DNA of 16,141 nt from Proteobacteria bacterium ST_bin16. Its GTDB lineage: Bacteria; Pseudomonadota; Gammaproteobacteria; Burkholderiales; Nitrosomonadaceae. The position numbers were made by a program, and so were the translations under genes. The stretch lies in assembly GCA_002083595.1 (NCBI GenBank), contig MSXT01000006.1, positions 96,309 through 112,449 of the forward strand. Direction: 5' to 3'. Of this stretch, positions 1 to 7,790 are shown piece by piece. Under the pieces are notes generated by a model. The model was given only the letters and a program-made list of their open reading frames with translations. It did not search any database and had not been told where the DNA came from. Within the stretch, counting starts at the first letter, position 1. Each line of letters opens with the position of its first letter.

Positions 1-2
1 CA

Positions 3-1238
3 AAAAACGGTATCGATGCCGTGCAGGATATTTTTATTGCCAAAGGTAAAATCGTTGCAATCGGCGCCGCGCCGGATGAGTTTCAAGCCAGCCGGGTGAT
101 CGATGCGCAATCGCTGGTGGTGTGTCCGGGGTTGGTCGATTTGTCCGTGCGCTTGCGTGAACCGGGGCTTGAATATATGGCTACGCTGGAATCGGAAATG
201 GCTGCGGCGGTTGCCGGTGGCGTCACGAGCATCGCTTGTCCGCCGGACACCGATCCACCCTTGGACGAACCGGGCTTGGTGGAAATGCTGAAACATCGCG
301 CTAAAAGTCTCCATCAGGCACATGTCTATCCAATTGGAGCATTGACGCAAGGATTGAAGGGCGAACGCTTGACCGAAATGGCGGAGCTGAACGACGCCGG
401 CTGCGTGGTTTTTGGGCAATCGGACGGGTTATTGCCCAACCTGCGGGTGCTCATGCAGGCCATGTTGTATGCATCGACATTCGGTTTCAGCGTATGGCTA
501 CGTCCGCAGGAAATCACGCTGACCGGCGATGGCGTGGCGCATGATGGCGAAGTGGCGACCCGGTTGGGTTTGTTGACCGTTCCGGTATGCGCCGAAACGA
601 TTGCCATCGGCAATATTGTTTTATTGACCAAGGAAACCGGCGTCAGAGTGCACTTGTGCCGGATTTCCAGCGCCGAAGGCCTAGCGATGATTCGTATAGC
701 CAGGCAGCAAGGTTTGCCGATCACCTGCGATGTGTCGATTAATCATCTGCACTTGTCGGATATGGATATCGGGTTTTTTGATTCCAATTGTCATCTGATG
801 CCGCCATTGCGCAGCTCGAGTGATCGCGATGCGTTGCGTCATGGTTTGCTGGATGGCACGATCGGCGCGATTTGCTCGGATCATGCGCCGGTAGACGAAG
901 ACGCCAAATTATTGCCGTTCGGTCAATCCGAGGTTGGCGCGACGGGGGTGGAGCTGTTATTGCCGCTTACTTTGAAATGGGGAGCGGAAATGCGCCTGCC
1001 ATTGCTCAACGTGCTGTCTAAAATTACCTCGGATCCGGCCCGGATACTGGGAATTGACGCAGGGCATTTGTCGCTCGGCAGTGCTGCGGATATCTGTATT
1101 TTTGATCCTGACCATTACTGGAAGGTGACTTCGTCAGCTATTCAAAGCCAAGGAAAGAACACGCCGTTTATGGGAATGGAAATACCCGGCGGCGTTAAAT
1201 ATACCCTGGTGAACGGTCATATTGTTTATGAGCACTGA
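3..1238 (+). CDS. pyrC': Dihydroorotase-like protein, probably non-catalytic PyrC' (5' end missing)
   Basis: This amidohydrolase of the dihydroorotase family is open at the left edge. The reading frame runs back from the GTG at 21 to base 3 (KNGIDAV before QDIF), which looks like family sequence, so the true start lies upstream and the GTG is probably an internal valine. Numbering from that GTG, the HxH metal motif expected in PGLxDLHVHLREPG is S42-V-R44. The later ligand His in the VHLCHIS-type motif is Arg214, and the HH of the next motif is N-H. The distal S-D-H-A-P motif (D287) is kept. Loss of several zinc ligands with an otherwise intact fold (over 400 residues) matches the inactive PyrC' subunit known from Pseudomonas putida, which holds aspartate transcarbamoylase (PyrB) together. 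I infer that pyrB lies just upstream, outside the window. A different cyclic amidohydrolase is possible but less likely. Confidence 0.85.
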   Translation, partial: KNGIDAVQDIFIAKGKIVAIGAAPDEFQASRVIDAQSLVVCPGLVDLSVRLREPGLEYMATLESEMAAAVAGGVTSIACPPDTDPPLDEPGLVEMLKHRAKSLHQAHVYPIGALTQGLKGERLTEMAELNDAGCVVFGQSDGLLPNLRVLMQAMLYASTFGFSVWLRPQEITLTGDGVAHDGEVATRLGLLTVPVCAETIAIGNIVLLTKETGVRVHLCRISSAEGLAMIRIARQQGLPITCDVSINHLHLSDMDIGFFDSNCHLMPPLRSSSDRDALRHGLLDGTIGAICSDHAPVDEDAKLLPFGQSEVGATGVELLLPLTLKWGAEMRLPLLNVLSKITSDPARILGIDAGHLSLGSAADICIFDPDHYWKVTSSAIQSQGKNTPFMGMEIPGGVKYTLVNGHIVYEH

Positions 1239-1311
1239 GCTTGGCGGCATTTTGTTTATTCAGCAGCACAATTGTCACAGAATTTGTTTTTAACCGATCA
1301 TTTGGAGCAAC

Positions 1312-3405
1312 ATGTCGAACCCATTACTTGATTTTTCCGGACTGCCGCGTTTTGCAGAAATCAACAACGAACATATCACACCGGCGATTGAAACGCTGTT
1401 AAAGGAAAATCGTGCGGTGATTGACAAGGTGCGGGTTGATGACAGGGCACCTTCCTGGCAGACTTTTGTGCAGCCGATGACGGATGCCAATGAACGGTTA
1501 TCCCGTGCCTGGGGACAAGTATCGCATCTGAACGCCGTGATGAATACGCCGGAGCTGCGTGAAACCTATAATGCCAATCTGCCTTTGATCACGCAGTTTT
1601 ATGCCGAGTTATCGCAGGATGTGCGGTTATTTGAGAAATTTAAACAGTTACGTGTGAGTGCGGAATTCGACCAACTGACTCCGGCGCGGAAGCGAATCAT
1701 CGACAACGAATTGCGCGATTTCCGCTTGGGCGGCGCCGAGTTACCGGCAGAAAAGAAACAACGTTTCCTGCAAATCCAGGAAGAACTATCAAAGTTGACG
1801 TCCTCGTTCAGCGATAATTTGCTGGACGCCACCAATGCCTATTCATTATTGATTGAAAATACAGAGAAGGTGGCAGGAATTCCGGAAGATGTGCTGCAAT
1901 CGGCGCAACAGTTAGCCGCAGCGGATGGCAAAACAGGCTGGAAATTTACCCTGCACATGCCATCGTATCTTCCCGTGCTGCAATATGCCGATAACCGCGA
2001 TTTGCGCGAACAAATGTACCGCGCCTATGCGACGCGCGCCAGCGAGTTTGATAGCCAGGGCGATTCGAGCAAAGATAATATGCCGCTGATCAACAAAATA
2101 CTGGAGCTTCGCCGTGAAGCGGCACACATGCTGGGCTATGATAATTATGCCGAGGTTTCCCTGGCGACAAAAATGGCAACCTCTCCGCAGCAAGTTTTGG
2201 ATTTCCTGAAGAAACTGGCTGCCAAGGCAAAACCGTACGCTGTGTGCGATCTACAAGCATTGCAGCAGTTTGCTGCGGAGAAATTGAATCTGACCAAACT
2301 TGAAGCGTGGGATTTGGCGTATGTCAGCGAGAAATTGCGGCAAGAGCGCTACGCTTTTTCCGATCAGGAAGTTAAACAATATTTTCCTGAAGATAAAGTA
2401 TTGGCCGGTATGTTTAAAGTTGTGGAAAAACTGTACGGCATCCGCATCACGCTTGTCGCGCCTGTACGCAATATTCAGTGCTGGCATCCCGATGTGAAGT
2501 TTTTTGATATTCATGACGCCAATGATCAGCTGATCGGTCAATTTTATTTGGATCTCTATGCCCGGTCAACCAAACGTGGCGGTGCCTGGATGGATGACGC
2601 GATTACACGCCGCCGGATCGATCATCAACAATCGGGGAAGCCCACCATACAATTACCGGTTGCTTACCTTACGTGTAATTTCTCAGCGCCGGTTACTATG
2701 GATCATCAGCCGCGCCCGGCTTTATTTACGCATAATGAAGTGATCGTGTTGTTTCATGAGTTTGGTCATGGTTTGCATCATTTGATGACCAAAGTGGAAG
2801 ACTTGGGTGTATCCGGAATTAACGGTGTTGAATGGGACGCGGTGGAGTTGCCGAGCCAGTTCATGGAAAATTTTTGCTGGGAATGGGATGTGTTGACCGG
2901 AATGACTCAGCACATTGAAACAAGAGAATCATTACCCAAAGCGCTGTTCGATAAGATGATAAAGGCCAAGAATTTCCAAAGTGGCTTGCAGATGTTGCGG
3001 CAGATTGAGTTTGCGCTGTTCGATATGCATGTGCACTTCGATTTCAAACCGGACGGCGAGCGGACGGTATTACAGTTACTGGATGATATCCGCAATCAGG
3101 TCGCGGTGATTATTCCACCGGACTTTAACCGTTTCCCCAACAGTTTCGCGCATATTTTTGCCGGCGGTTATGCCGCGGGCTACTACAGTTATAAATGGGC
3201 GGAAGTGCTTTCGGCGGATGCCTACAGCATGTTTGAAGAAACCGCTTCGGATGGCGTGGTGAATGCAGCGACGGGTTCGCATTTTCTGGAAGAAATTCTG
3301 GCTGTGGGAGGAAGCCGCTCCGCACTCGAGTCATTTATTGCGTTTCGAGGACGTGAGCCGGAATTGGATGCGTTATTGCGCCATAGCGGGATGGAAGCGG
3401 CTTAA
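1312..3405 (+). CDS. prlC: Oligopeptidase A (M3 family zinc metallopeptidase)
   Basis: This 697-residue cytoplasmic metallo-oligopeptidase degrades short peptides, including cleaved signal peptides; the E. coli enzyme has about 680 residues. The zinc site is visible as H482-E-F-G-H486. The third ligand is Glu512 in the VELPSQFMENF block, the spacing typical of oligopeptidase A. An N-terminal helical region precedes the catalytic domain, and the C-terminal part holds the family segment around FAHIFAGGYAAGYYSYKW. There is no signal peptide. The ATG is preceded by TTTGGAGCAAC, a good ribosome binding site. The gene lies 73 nt behind the PyrC'-like gene on the same strand with no clear terminator between them, so read-through from the pyrimidine operon is possible. 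Family assignment is very secure; the exact peptide substrates cannot be read from sequence. Confidence 0.95.
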   Translation: MSNPLLDFSGLPRFAEINNEHITPAIETLLKENRAVIDKVRVDDRAPSWQTFVQPMTDANERLSRAWGQVSHLNAVMNTPELRETYNANLPLITQFYAELSQDVRLFEKFKQLRVSAEFDQLTPARKRIIDNELRDFRLGGAELPAEKKQRFLQIQEELSKLTSSFSDNLLDATNAYSLLIENTEKVAGIPEDVLQSAQQLAAADGKTGWKFTLHMPSYLPVLQYADNRDLREQMYRAYATRASEFDSQGDSSKDNMPLINKILELRREAAHMLGYDNYAEVSLATKMATSPQQVLDFLKKLAAKAKPYAVCDLQALQQFAAEKLNLTKLEAWDLAYVSEKLRQERYAFSDQEVKQYFPEDKVLAGMFKVVEKLYGIRITLVAPVRNIQCWHPDVKFFDIHDANDQLIGQFYLDLYARSTKRGGAWMDDAITRRRIDHQQSGKPTIQLPVAYLTCNFSAPVTMDHQPRPALFTHNEVIVLFHEFGHGLHHLMTKVEDLGVSGINGVEWDAVELPSQFMENFCWEWDVLTGMTQHIETRESLPKALFDKMIKAKNFQSGLQMLRQIEFALFDMHVHFDFKPDGERTVLQLLDDIRNQVAVIIPPDFNRFPNSFAHIFAGGYAAGYYSYKWAEVLSADAYSMFEETASDGVVNAATGSHFLEEILAVGGSRSALESFIAFRGREPELDALLRHSGMEAA

Positions 3406-3642
3406 CCGGAGAATTGCATCGTTTTGTCCATTCTATTGTTGAGTCGATAATTTATAAAGTGCAGGCATAATCTGTAGTATATTGAACGCCGGGTGCCTGA
3501 TGAATTGGAAACTTTCTAATTATTCCGCATAGTATCGATGGATGGCCGCCTGAACAAAAATAGCAGTTTGTGCGAGGGTGTATTGAACCTATCGTGTAAA
3601 TGTGGCAAGATCGACCGAATTTTTATTAGAAGAAATAAGAAC

Positions 3643-4425
3643 ATGATTAATATTATCCGTACCGTAGCTGTCGCTGTGCTGGTTTCTGGTTTGTTTTTAA
3701 CGGGTTGTGCCTCAACGAAGACAACGGCGAGCGCGAACGTGAACAACCCAAATAGTGTGAACGATCCTCTGGAATCGATGAATCGCGCTGTTTTTAATTT
3801 CAATGAAATGGTGTACGACAATGTTTTTGACCCTGTGGCCAGAGGCTATAAGCGGGTTACACCCGATCCAATTGAACTGGTTGTCGGAAACTTTTTCTCC
3901 AATTTGAACGAAGTGGTGGTAATCACTAACTCCGTGCTGCAATTAAATTACGAGAGCGCGCTTGCCAGTAGTGCACGTTTATTGGTCAATACCACTTTTG
4001 GGATATTCGGTATGATCGATATCGCGAGTGATATCAGTGCTGTGAGCGATATTAATCTCAGCAAACGAAATGAAGATTTCGGTCAGACACTGGGACGCTA
4101 TGGAGTCGGCAGCGGACCTTACATCGTATTGCCTTTACTGGGACCGAGTTCTGTTCGTGATACAGTCGGTATCGCTGTCGACAGCTTCTTTATGGATCCT
4201 GTGACACAAGGGGTGACGGGTGTTTTCATGAACGGTGTTCCTTATCTTAATACGACAGCGCTACATCTCCCTGTAGCTGCAGCGAGAACGGTTAATGCAC
4301 GGGCGCAATTCCTGGAACAAGATAAGACACTCGAGGAAGCTGCATTGGACAAGTATGAATTCGTGCGCGATGCTTATTTGCAAAGACGTACAAGTCTGGT
4401 GAACAACAAGGCTGAGGAAAAATAA
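3643..4425 (+). CDS. mlaA: MlaA family outer-membrane lipoprotein (VacJ)
   Basis: MlaA sits in the outer membrane and removes misplaced phospholipids from the outer leaflet. It passes them to MlaC and the MlaFEDB transporter, keeping the membrane asymmetric. I chose the ATG at 3643, giving 260 residues (E. coli about 251). It starts directly with a lipoprotein signal peptide: a short basic N-terminus, a hydrophobic stretch and the lipobox L-T-G-C with Cys22. The frame extends upstream to an ATG at 3538, but that would bury the signal behind 35 polar residues. Family blocks include DPLESMNRAVFNFNE near the mature N-terminus, NEDFGQTLGRYGVGSGPYI in the middle and the LPLLGPSSVRDT segment. The ribosome binding site (AGAAGAA) is weak. 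No other mla genes are in the window, so the partners must be encoded elsewhere. The 237 nt upstream hold no promoter I trust. Confidence 0.93.
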   Translation: MINIIRTVAVAVLVSGLFLTGCASTKTTASANVNNPNSVNDPLESMNRAVFNFNEMVYDNVFDPVARGYKRVTPDPIELVVGNFFSNLNEVVVITNSVLQLNYESALASSARLLVNTTFGIFGMIDIASDISAVSDINLSKRNEDFGQTLGRYGVGSGPYIVLPLLGPSSVRDTVGIAVDSFFMDPVTQGVTGVFMNGVPYLNTTALHLPVAAARTVNARAQFLEQDKTLEEAALDKYEFVRDAYLQRRTSLVNNKAEEK

Positions 4426-4451
4426 ATAGCGCGGAAATCTTTTTTGATCCT

Positions 4452-4470
4452 CGGATGCGTGCCGCATCCG
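4452..4470 (+). repeat. Small perfect hairpin after mlaA
   Basis: Arms CGGATGCG (4452-4459) and CGCATCCG (4463-4470) are perfectly complementary around a 3-nt loop. The hairpin lies 27 nt after the mlaA stop codon and has no T-run, so it is not an intrinsic terminator. It could protect the 3' end of the mlaA transcript or act together with the terminator just downstream. The pairing is directly visible; any function is inference. Confidence 0.5.
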
Positions 4471-4494
4471 TGCGCATACAAATAGAGTAGATAC

Positions 4495-4549
4495 AACAAG
4501 GCACATTGATTAGGAAGCGTACTCCGCTAATCAGTGTGCCTTGTTTTTT
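4495..4549 (+). terminator. Rho-independent terminator after mlaA
   Basis: A long inverted repeat has left arm 4497-4513 (CAAGGCACATTGATTAG) and right arm 4527-4543 (CTAATCAGTGTGCCTTG). The 17 base pairs are perfect except for one position, and a run of six T (4544-4549) follows. Two A-T pairs can extend the base. This fits strong intrinsic termination of mlaA on the + strand, and it separates mlaA from the flavoprotein gene that follows. The rest of the 225-nt gap up to 4650 contains a weaker inverted repeat, GATTGCC (4570-4576) with GGCAATC (4593-4599), and no recognisable promoter. Confidence 0.85.
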
Positions 4550-4650
4550 GTCAATCCAGGAAAAAAGCCGATTGCCGCTATGCCGCTACGATGGCAATCA
4601 TAGGGTTAGCGTGAATGAGGTGGATTTAGAGATGGTGGAGATCTGAGTTA

Positions 4651-5802
4651 ATGAAGAATCCCATAGTTATTATAGGAAGCGGATTAGCCGGTTATGCGGT
4701 GGCGCGCGAGTTGCGTAAACTGACTACAGAATTTGAGGTTGTCATGCTATCTGCCGATCATGGTGGTTTTTACTCCAAACCCATGCTGTCAAATGCATTG
4801 TCAACCGGGAAGACTCCGGAATCGATTGTCAACGGTGACGCGACTCAAATGGCATCACAATTGAAGATTTCCATTCGACCCCACTGCCGTGTCAGTGCGA
4901 TTGATCAAGCCGCGCGTGAAGTGACATTGGCCGATGGCGAGAAGATTGTTTACAATCAATTGGTTTTGGCGTTGGGCGCTGATCAGGTGCATTTGCCGCT
5001 TTCGGGCGATGGTGTGGCGAATATATTGACTATTAATGATCTTGACGATTATAAGAAATTTCGCGTTGCACTGACTGGAAAAAAACGTATCAGCATTATT
5101 GGCGCGGGTTTGATTGGTTGTGAATTTGCCAATGATCTGGCAACCGCGGGTTACCATGTCGATGTGATAGATATCAGCGCACAGCCGCTGGGACGTCTTT
5201 TGCCGCCAGCAGGCGGGGCCTTTATACGGCAAAAGCTGGAAGCAGCGGGTGTGGCTTTTCATTTGAACGCAACCACACAGTCCGTTGATCAAGTCCAAGA
5301 AAAGTTGCGCCTGACATTCGCCGATGGAAGCACAATTGAATCTGATATCGTTCTGTCCGCGGTCGGTTTACGCGCGCGTACGCAACTGGCGGCATCAGCC
5401 GGTATTTCCGTTAACCGGGGAATTGTCGTGAATCGCTTGTTACAAACGCAGTGTGACAATATCTACGCCTTGGGTGATTGCGCCGAAGTGGCAGGAAAAG
5501 TGCTGCCTTTTGTGATGCCGATTACGCATGCAGCCCGGGCCCTGGCGGCAACACTTGCAGGTAATCCGACAGAGGTTCGTTATCCGGCGATGCCGGTTAT
5601 CGTTAAAACACCCGCATGTCCTGCGGTTGTTTCGCCGCCCGATTTCACTATAAAAGGTGAATGGCATGTGGAAGCCGATCGGAATGGCGTAAAGGCGCTC
5701 TATAAAGATGATACCGGTCGATTGCTTGGTTATGCTTTGCTGGGTGCGGCGACGCAGGAGAAAAATAGCCTCACTCCTCATTTACCTCCGGTATTGGAGT
5801 AA
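4651..5802 (+). CDS. Rubredoxin-NAD(+) reductase-like FAD-dependent oxidoreductase
   Basis: This 383-residue two-dinucleotide-fold flavoprotein resembles the Pseudomonas rubredoxin reductases (RubB/AlkT type, about 384 residues). These pass electrons from NAD(P)H through FAD to rubredoxin. The FAD motif is G9-S-G-L-A-G14 at the N-terminus, followed by the subfamily block YSKPMLSNA. The NAD(P) motif is G151-A-G-L-I-G156 followed by CEFANDLA. The second FAD motif is I271-Y-A-L-G-D276-C-A-E. The C-terminal PVIVKTPACPAVVSPP block is also typical of rubredoxin reductases. It is probably soluble and cytoplasmic. The ATG follows a GGTGGAG ribosome binding site. No rubredoxin gene lies beside it, so the electron acceptor is unknown from this window. 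The terminator upstream makes it a separate transcription unit from mlaA. A broader NAD(P)H-ferredoxin or nitrite-reductase-like role is less likely but not excluded. Confidence 0.85.
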   Translation: MKNPIVIIGSGLAGYAVARELRKLTTEFEVVMLSADHGGFYSKPMLSNALSTGKTPESIVNGDATQMASQLKISIRPHCRVSAIDQAAREVTLADGEKIVYNQLVLALGADQVHLPLSGDGVANILTINDLDDYKKFRVALTGKKRISIIGAGLIGCEFANDLATAGYHVDVIDISAQPLGRLLPPAGGAFIRQKLEAAGVAFHLNATTQSVDQVQEKLRLTFADGSTIESDIVLSAVGLRARTQLAASAGISVNRGIVVNRLLQTQCDNIYALGDCAEVAGKVLPFVMPITHAARALAATLAGNPTEVRYPAMPVIVKTPACPAVVSPPDFTIKGEWHVEADRNGVKALYKDDTGRLLGYALLGAATQEKNSLTPHLPPVLE

Positions 5803-5820
5803 GAAACATTTCTTACTTTT
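5798..5820 (+). repeat. A/T-rich inverted repeat across the reductase stop codon
   Basis: AGTAAGAAA (5798-5806) and TTTCTTACT (5809-5817) are perfect 9-bp complements around a CA dinucleotide, followed by TTT. The left arm contains the TAA stop of the reductase gene. The stem is rich in A-T pairs and the T-run is short, so it would be at best a weak terminator or an RNA-stability element before yciB. Confidence 0.45.
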
Positions 5821-5871
5821 GATGATCTACTCTCGGACGAGCCATTAAAAAAATTCACGATACGTGCAGCG

Positions 5872-6486
5872 ATGAAACTTCTCTTTGATCTATTTCCGGT
5901 AATTTTATTTTTCCTGGCGTTCAAGCTGTACGATATCTTCATCGCCACTGCGGTTGCGATAGTGGCAGCGATTGCACAAATAGTTTGGCTTTGGTTTCGC
6001 AATCGCCACGTCGATAAGATGATGTGGATCAATTTGGCTGTTATTGTCATTTTTGGTGGTGCGACATTAATATCCCAGGATGAGATGTTTATCAAATGGA
6101 AACCAACCGTGTTGTATTGGTTGATCGCAACTGTTTTATTAGGATCCAATGTAATTTTTAGAAAAAACCTGATACAGGCCATGCTCGAGAAACAGATGGT
6201 TTTGCCGCCTTTTGTCTGGAGCAGACTTAATTTAAGCTGGGTGGGGTTTTTTCTCACGATAGGGTGCGTCAACCTTTATGTCGCGTTTAATTTTTCGGTA
6301 GATACCTGGGTTACATTTAAGCTTTTTGGTGCTACGGGACTGATGCTTGTTTTTGTTATCGCACAAGTGTTGATGTTGGGAAAATATTTGAAAGATGCGC
6401 CGGCTACATTGACTGCGGATGCTCCTGCCGATGAGCCGGATGATTTCAAGGATGAAAGAGAAAATAAAGCGAACAAGGAACGATAA
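5872..6486 (+). CDS. yciB: Inner membrane-spanning protein YciB (septation protein A family)
   Basis: This 204-residue polytopic inner-membrane protein belongs to the YciB/IspZ (septation protein A) family, linked to cell envelope integrity and division; its biochemical role is unclear. It opens with the conserved N-terminus MKLLFDLFPVILFF. About five or six hydrophobic segments follow, near residues 3-18, 22-42, 52-67, 80-96, 121-138 and 146-170. The family element WKPT lies at 76-79. E. coli YciB has about 179 residues; the extra length here is a hydrophilic, charged tail (about 174-204, rich in D, E, K and A), probably cytoplasmic and flexible. The stop codon overlaps the yciI start by one base (TAATG), suggesting coupled translation. 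The ribosome binding site before the ATG is weak. The family call is secure. Confidence 0.92.
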   Translation: MKLLFDLFPVILFFLAFKLYDIFIATAVAIVAAIAQIVWLWFRNRHVDKMMWINLAVIVIFGGATLISQDEMFIKWKPTVLYWLIATVLLGSNVIFRKNLIQAMLEKQMVLPPFVWSRLNLSWVGFFLTIGCVNLYVAFNFSVDTWVTFKLFGATGLMLVFVIAQVLMLGKYLKDAPATLTADAPADEPDDFKDERENKANKER

Positions 6487-6788
6487 TGTTATATGCCATA
6501 AATGGAGAAGATGTACCGGATAGCTTGGGAAAACGGATGACAGTCCGTCCGGAGCATCTGAAAAGAATTCAAGTATTACAAGATGAAGGACGCCTGGTTT
6601 TAGCCGGACCTTATCCGGCTATCGACAGTCAAGATCCTGGTCCCGCAGGGTTTTCCGGCAGTTTGATTGTAGCCGAGTTTGAATCCCTGGAAGCAGCGCA
6701 GGTGTGGGCTAACGCCGATCCCTATGTGAGTGCGGGCGTCTATCAGAAAGTGACCGTAAAGCCTTTTAAAAAAGTGTTACCGGCGTAA
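6486..6788 (+). CDS. yciI: YciI family protein
   Basis: This 100-residue protein is a single YciI (YCII/ferredoxin-like alpha+beta) domain. Visible family features are the R-P-E-H24-L stretch, where the histidine is the conserved family position, and E-G-R-L-V-L-A-G-P (34-42). The C-terminal pattern of A-x-x-W/A-x-x-D-P-Y (around 71-78) is also present. YciI proteins are small, cytoplasmic and of uncertain enzymatic role, and the histidine-aspartate pair has been proposed as an active site. The ATG shares one base with the yciB stop, so the two genes very probably form one translationally coupled operon. No promoter separates them. Confidence 0.9.
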   Translation: MLYAINGEDVPDSLGKRMTVRPEHLKRIQVLQDEGRLVLAGPYPAIDSQDPGPAGFSGSLIVAEFESLEAAQVWANADPYVSAGVYQKVTVKPFKKVLPA

Positions 6789-6853
6789 GGCAACTGCAAC
6801 AGTATTTCTTCAACAGTATCAAGTTATTCAATAGAAATAATGGTCTGTAGAGA

Positions 6854-6882
6854 TTCACGTCGATTCAGTTAAGGCGTATACT
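6854..6882 (+). promoter_or_regulatory. Possible sigma-70 promoter for the isomerase gene
   Basis: A TTCACG box (6854-6859, 4 of 6 against TTGACA) is spaced 17 nt from TATACT (6877-6882, 5 of 6 against TATAAT). It lies about 60 nt ahead of the isomerase start codon, in a 156-nt gap with no other gene. The spacing is ideal but the -35 match is modest. Confidence 0.4.
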
Positions 6883-6944
6883 TTCTCGCGGCGATATATT
6901 CTGGCGAATATAAATTTTATCTCAATCACAAAAAAGGAAATTCA

Positions 6945-7739
6945 ATGCGTTTGACGAAATTCTCACAGGCAATGATGATTAGTGTTTTAGGAGTGATGAC
7001 GCTATCAGCTCAAGCCCAATCAACAGGTACCGTGGCTAAGGTGAATGGCGTAGCAATTCCGCAGTCACGTCTGGAATTAATGGTGAAGGCCAGTGCGGCG
7101 CAGGGACAGCCTGATGGTCCGGAAATGAGAAAGGCTTTGCGTGAAAATCTGATTGCTGAAGAGATCCTCGCGCAAGAAGCAGTGAAAAAGAAGCTGGATA
7201 AAGATCCCGACGTAATTGCACAACTCGAAATAGCTCGTCAGGCAGTGCTGGTCAGAGCTTTCCAAGCGGACTACATCAGAAATAATGTGGTGAGTGAAGA
7301 GACTTTGCGCAAAGAATACGAGGTTCTGAAAGTGCAAATGGGAGATAAAGAATACAAGGCACGCCATATTCTTGTCGCCAATGAAAATGAAGCCAAGGAT
7401 ATTATTGCAAAACTCAAAAAAGGTGGTAATTTTGCAAAAATAGCTGAAGAGAAATCGGTTGATGACGGCAGTAAAGAAAATGGTGGTGAGCTTAATTGGA
7501 GTCCACCGGCGGCTTATGTCAGACCATTTTCCGAAGCGCTGGTGAAATTATCCAAAGGGGGACTGACGGAACAACCCGTTCAAACTTCTTTTGGCTGGCA
7601 CGTGATTCAGTTAATGGATATCCGTCCAATGGAAGTACCACCTTTTGAAGAAGTTAAACAAAATATTCAGCAACGTGTATTGCAGCGCGAATTTGGAACA
7701 GTGGTGCAAGAATTGCGCAGCAAAGCAAAAGTAGAGTAA
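6945..7739 (+). CDS. Exported parvulin-type peptidyl-prolyl cis-trans isomerase
   Basis: This 264-residue protein has a signal peptide: basic start (MRLTK), hydrophobic core and a likely signal peptidase I site after A22-Q-A24. It should act in the periplasm as a folding helper of the PpiC/SurA/PrsA group. An N-terminal helical, SurA-like chaperone region covers roughly residues 26-130. One parvulin domain follows, from about 136 to 227, beginning K-A-R-H141-I-L-V and ending with the S-F-G-W-H219-V-I-Q-L motif. It contains G-G-E-L and an F-S-E-A-L segment typical of the fold. The ATG follows AAGGAA (6934-6939) at good distance. It has one parvulin domain, unlike SurA with two. The gene is convergent with alr, leaving about 50 nt between stop codons. 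Confidence 0.92.
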   Translation: MRLTKFSQAMMISVLGVMTLSAQAQSTGTVAKVNGVAIPQSRLELMVKASAAQGQPDGPEMRKALRENLIAEEILAQEAVKKKLDKDPDVIAQLEIARQAVLVRAFQADYIRNNVVSEETLRKEYEVLKVQMGDKEYKARHILVANENEAKDIIAKLKKGGNFAKIAEEKSVDDGSKENGGELNWSPPAAYVRPFSEALVKLSKGGLTEQPVQTSFGWHVIQLMDIRPMEVPPFEEVKQNIQQRVLQREFGTVVQELRSKAKVE

Positions 7740-7790
7740 CACTTGCAATTGTGATGTGCCCTGGGTAGATCGGATTGCGATGCTGTGTTT

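Noticed and set aside
326..724. 132-residue open frame antisense to the dihydroorotase-like gene
   Set aside because: It shows no recognisable motif or start signal and is fully covered by a recognised gene.
3538..3642. In-frame upstream extension of mlaA to an ATG at 3538
   Set aside because: It would put 35 polar residues before a clear lipoprotein signal peptide; the ATG at 3643 fits the family.
4855..5298. 147-residue open frame antisense to the reductase gene
   Set aside because: The composition is that of a reverse-strand shadow, no family is recognised, and the + strand gene is well supported.
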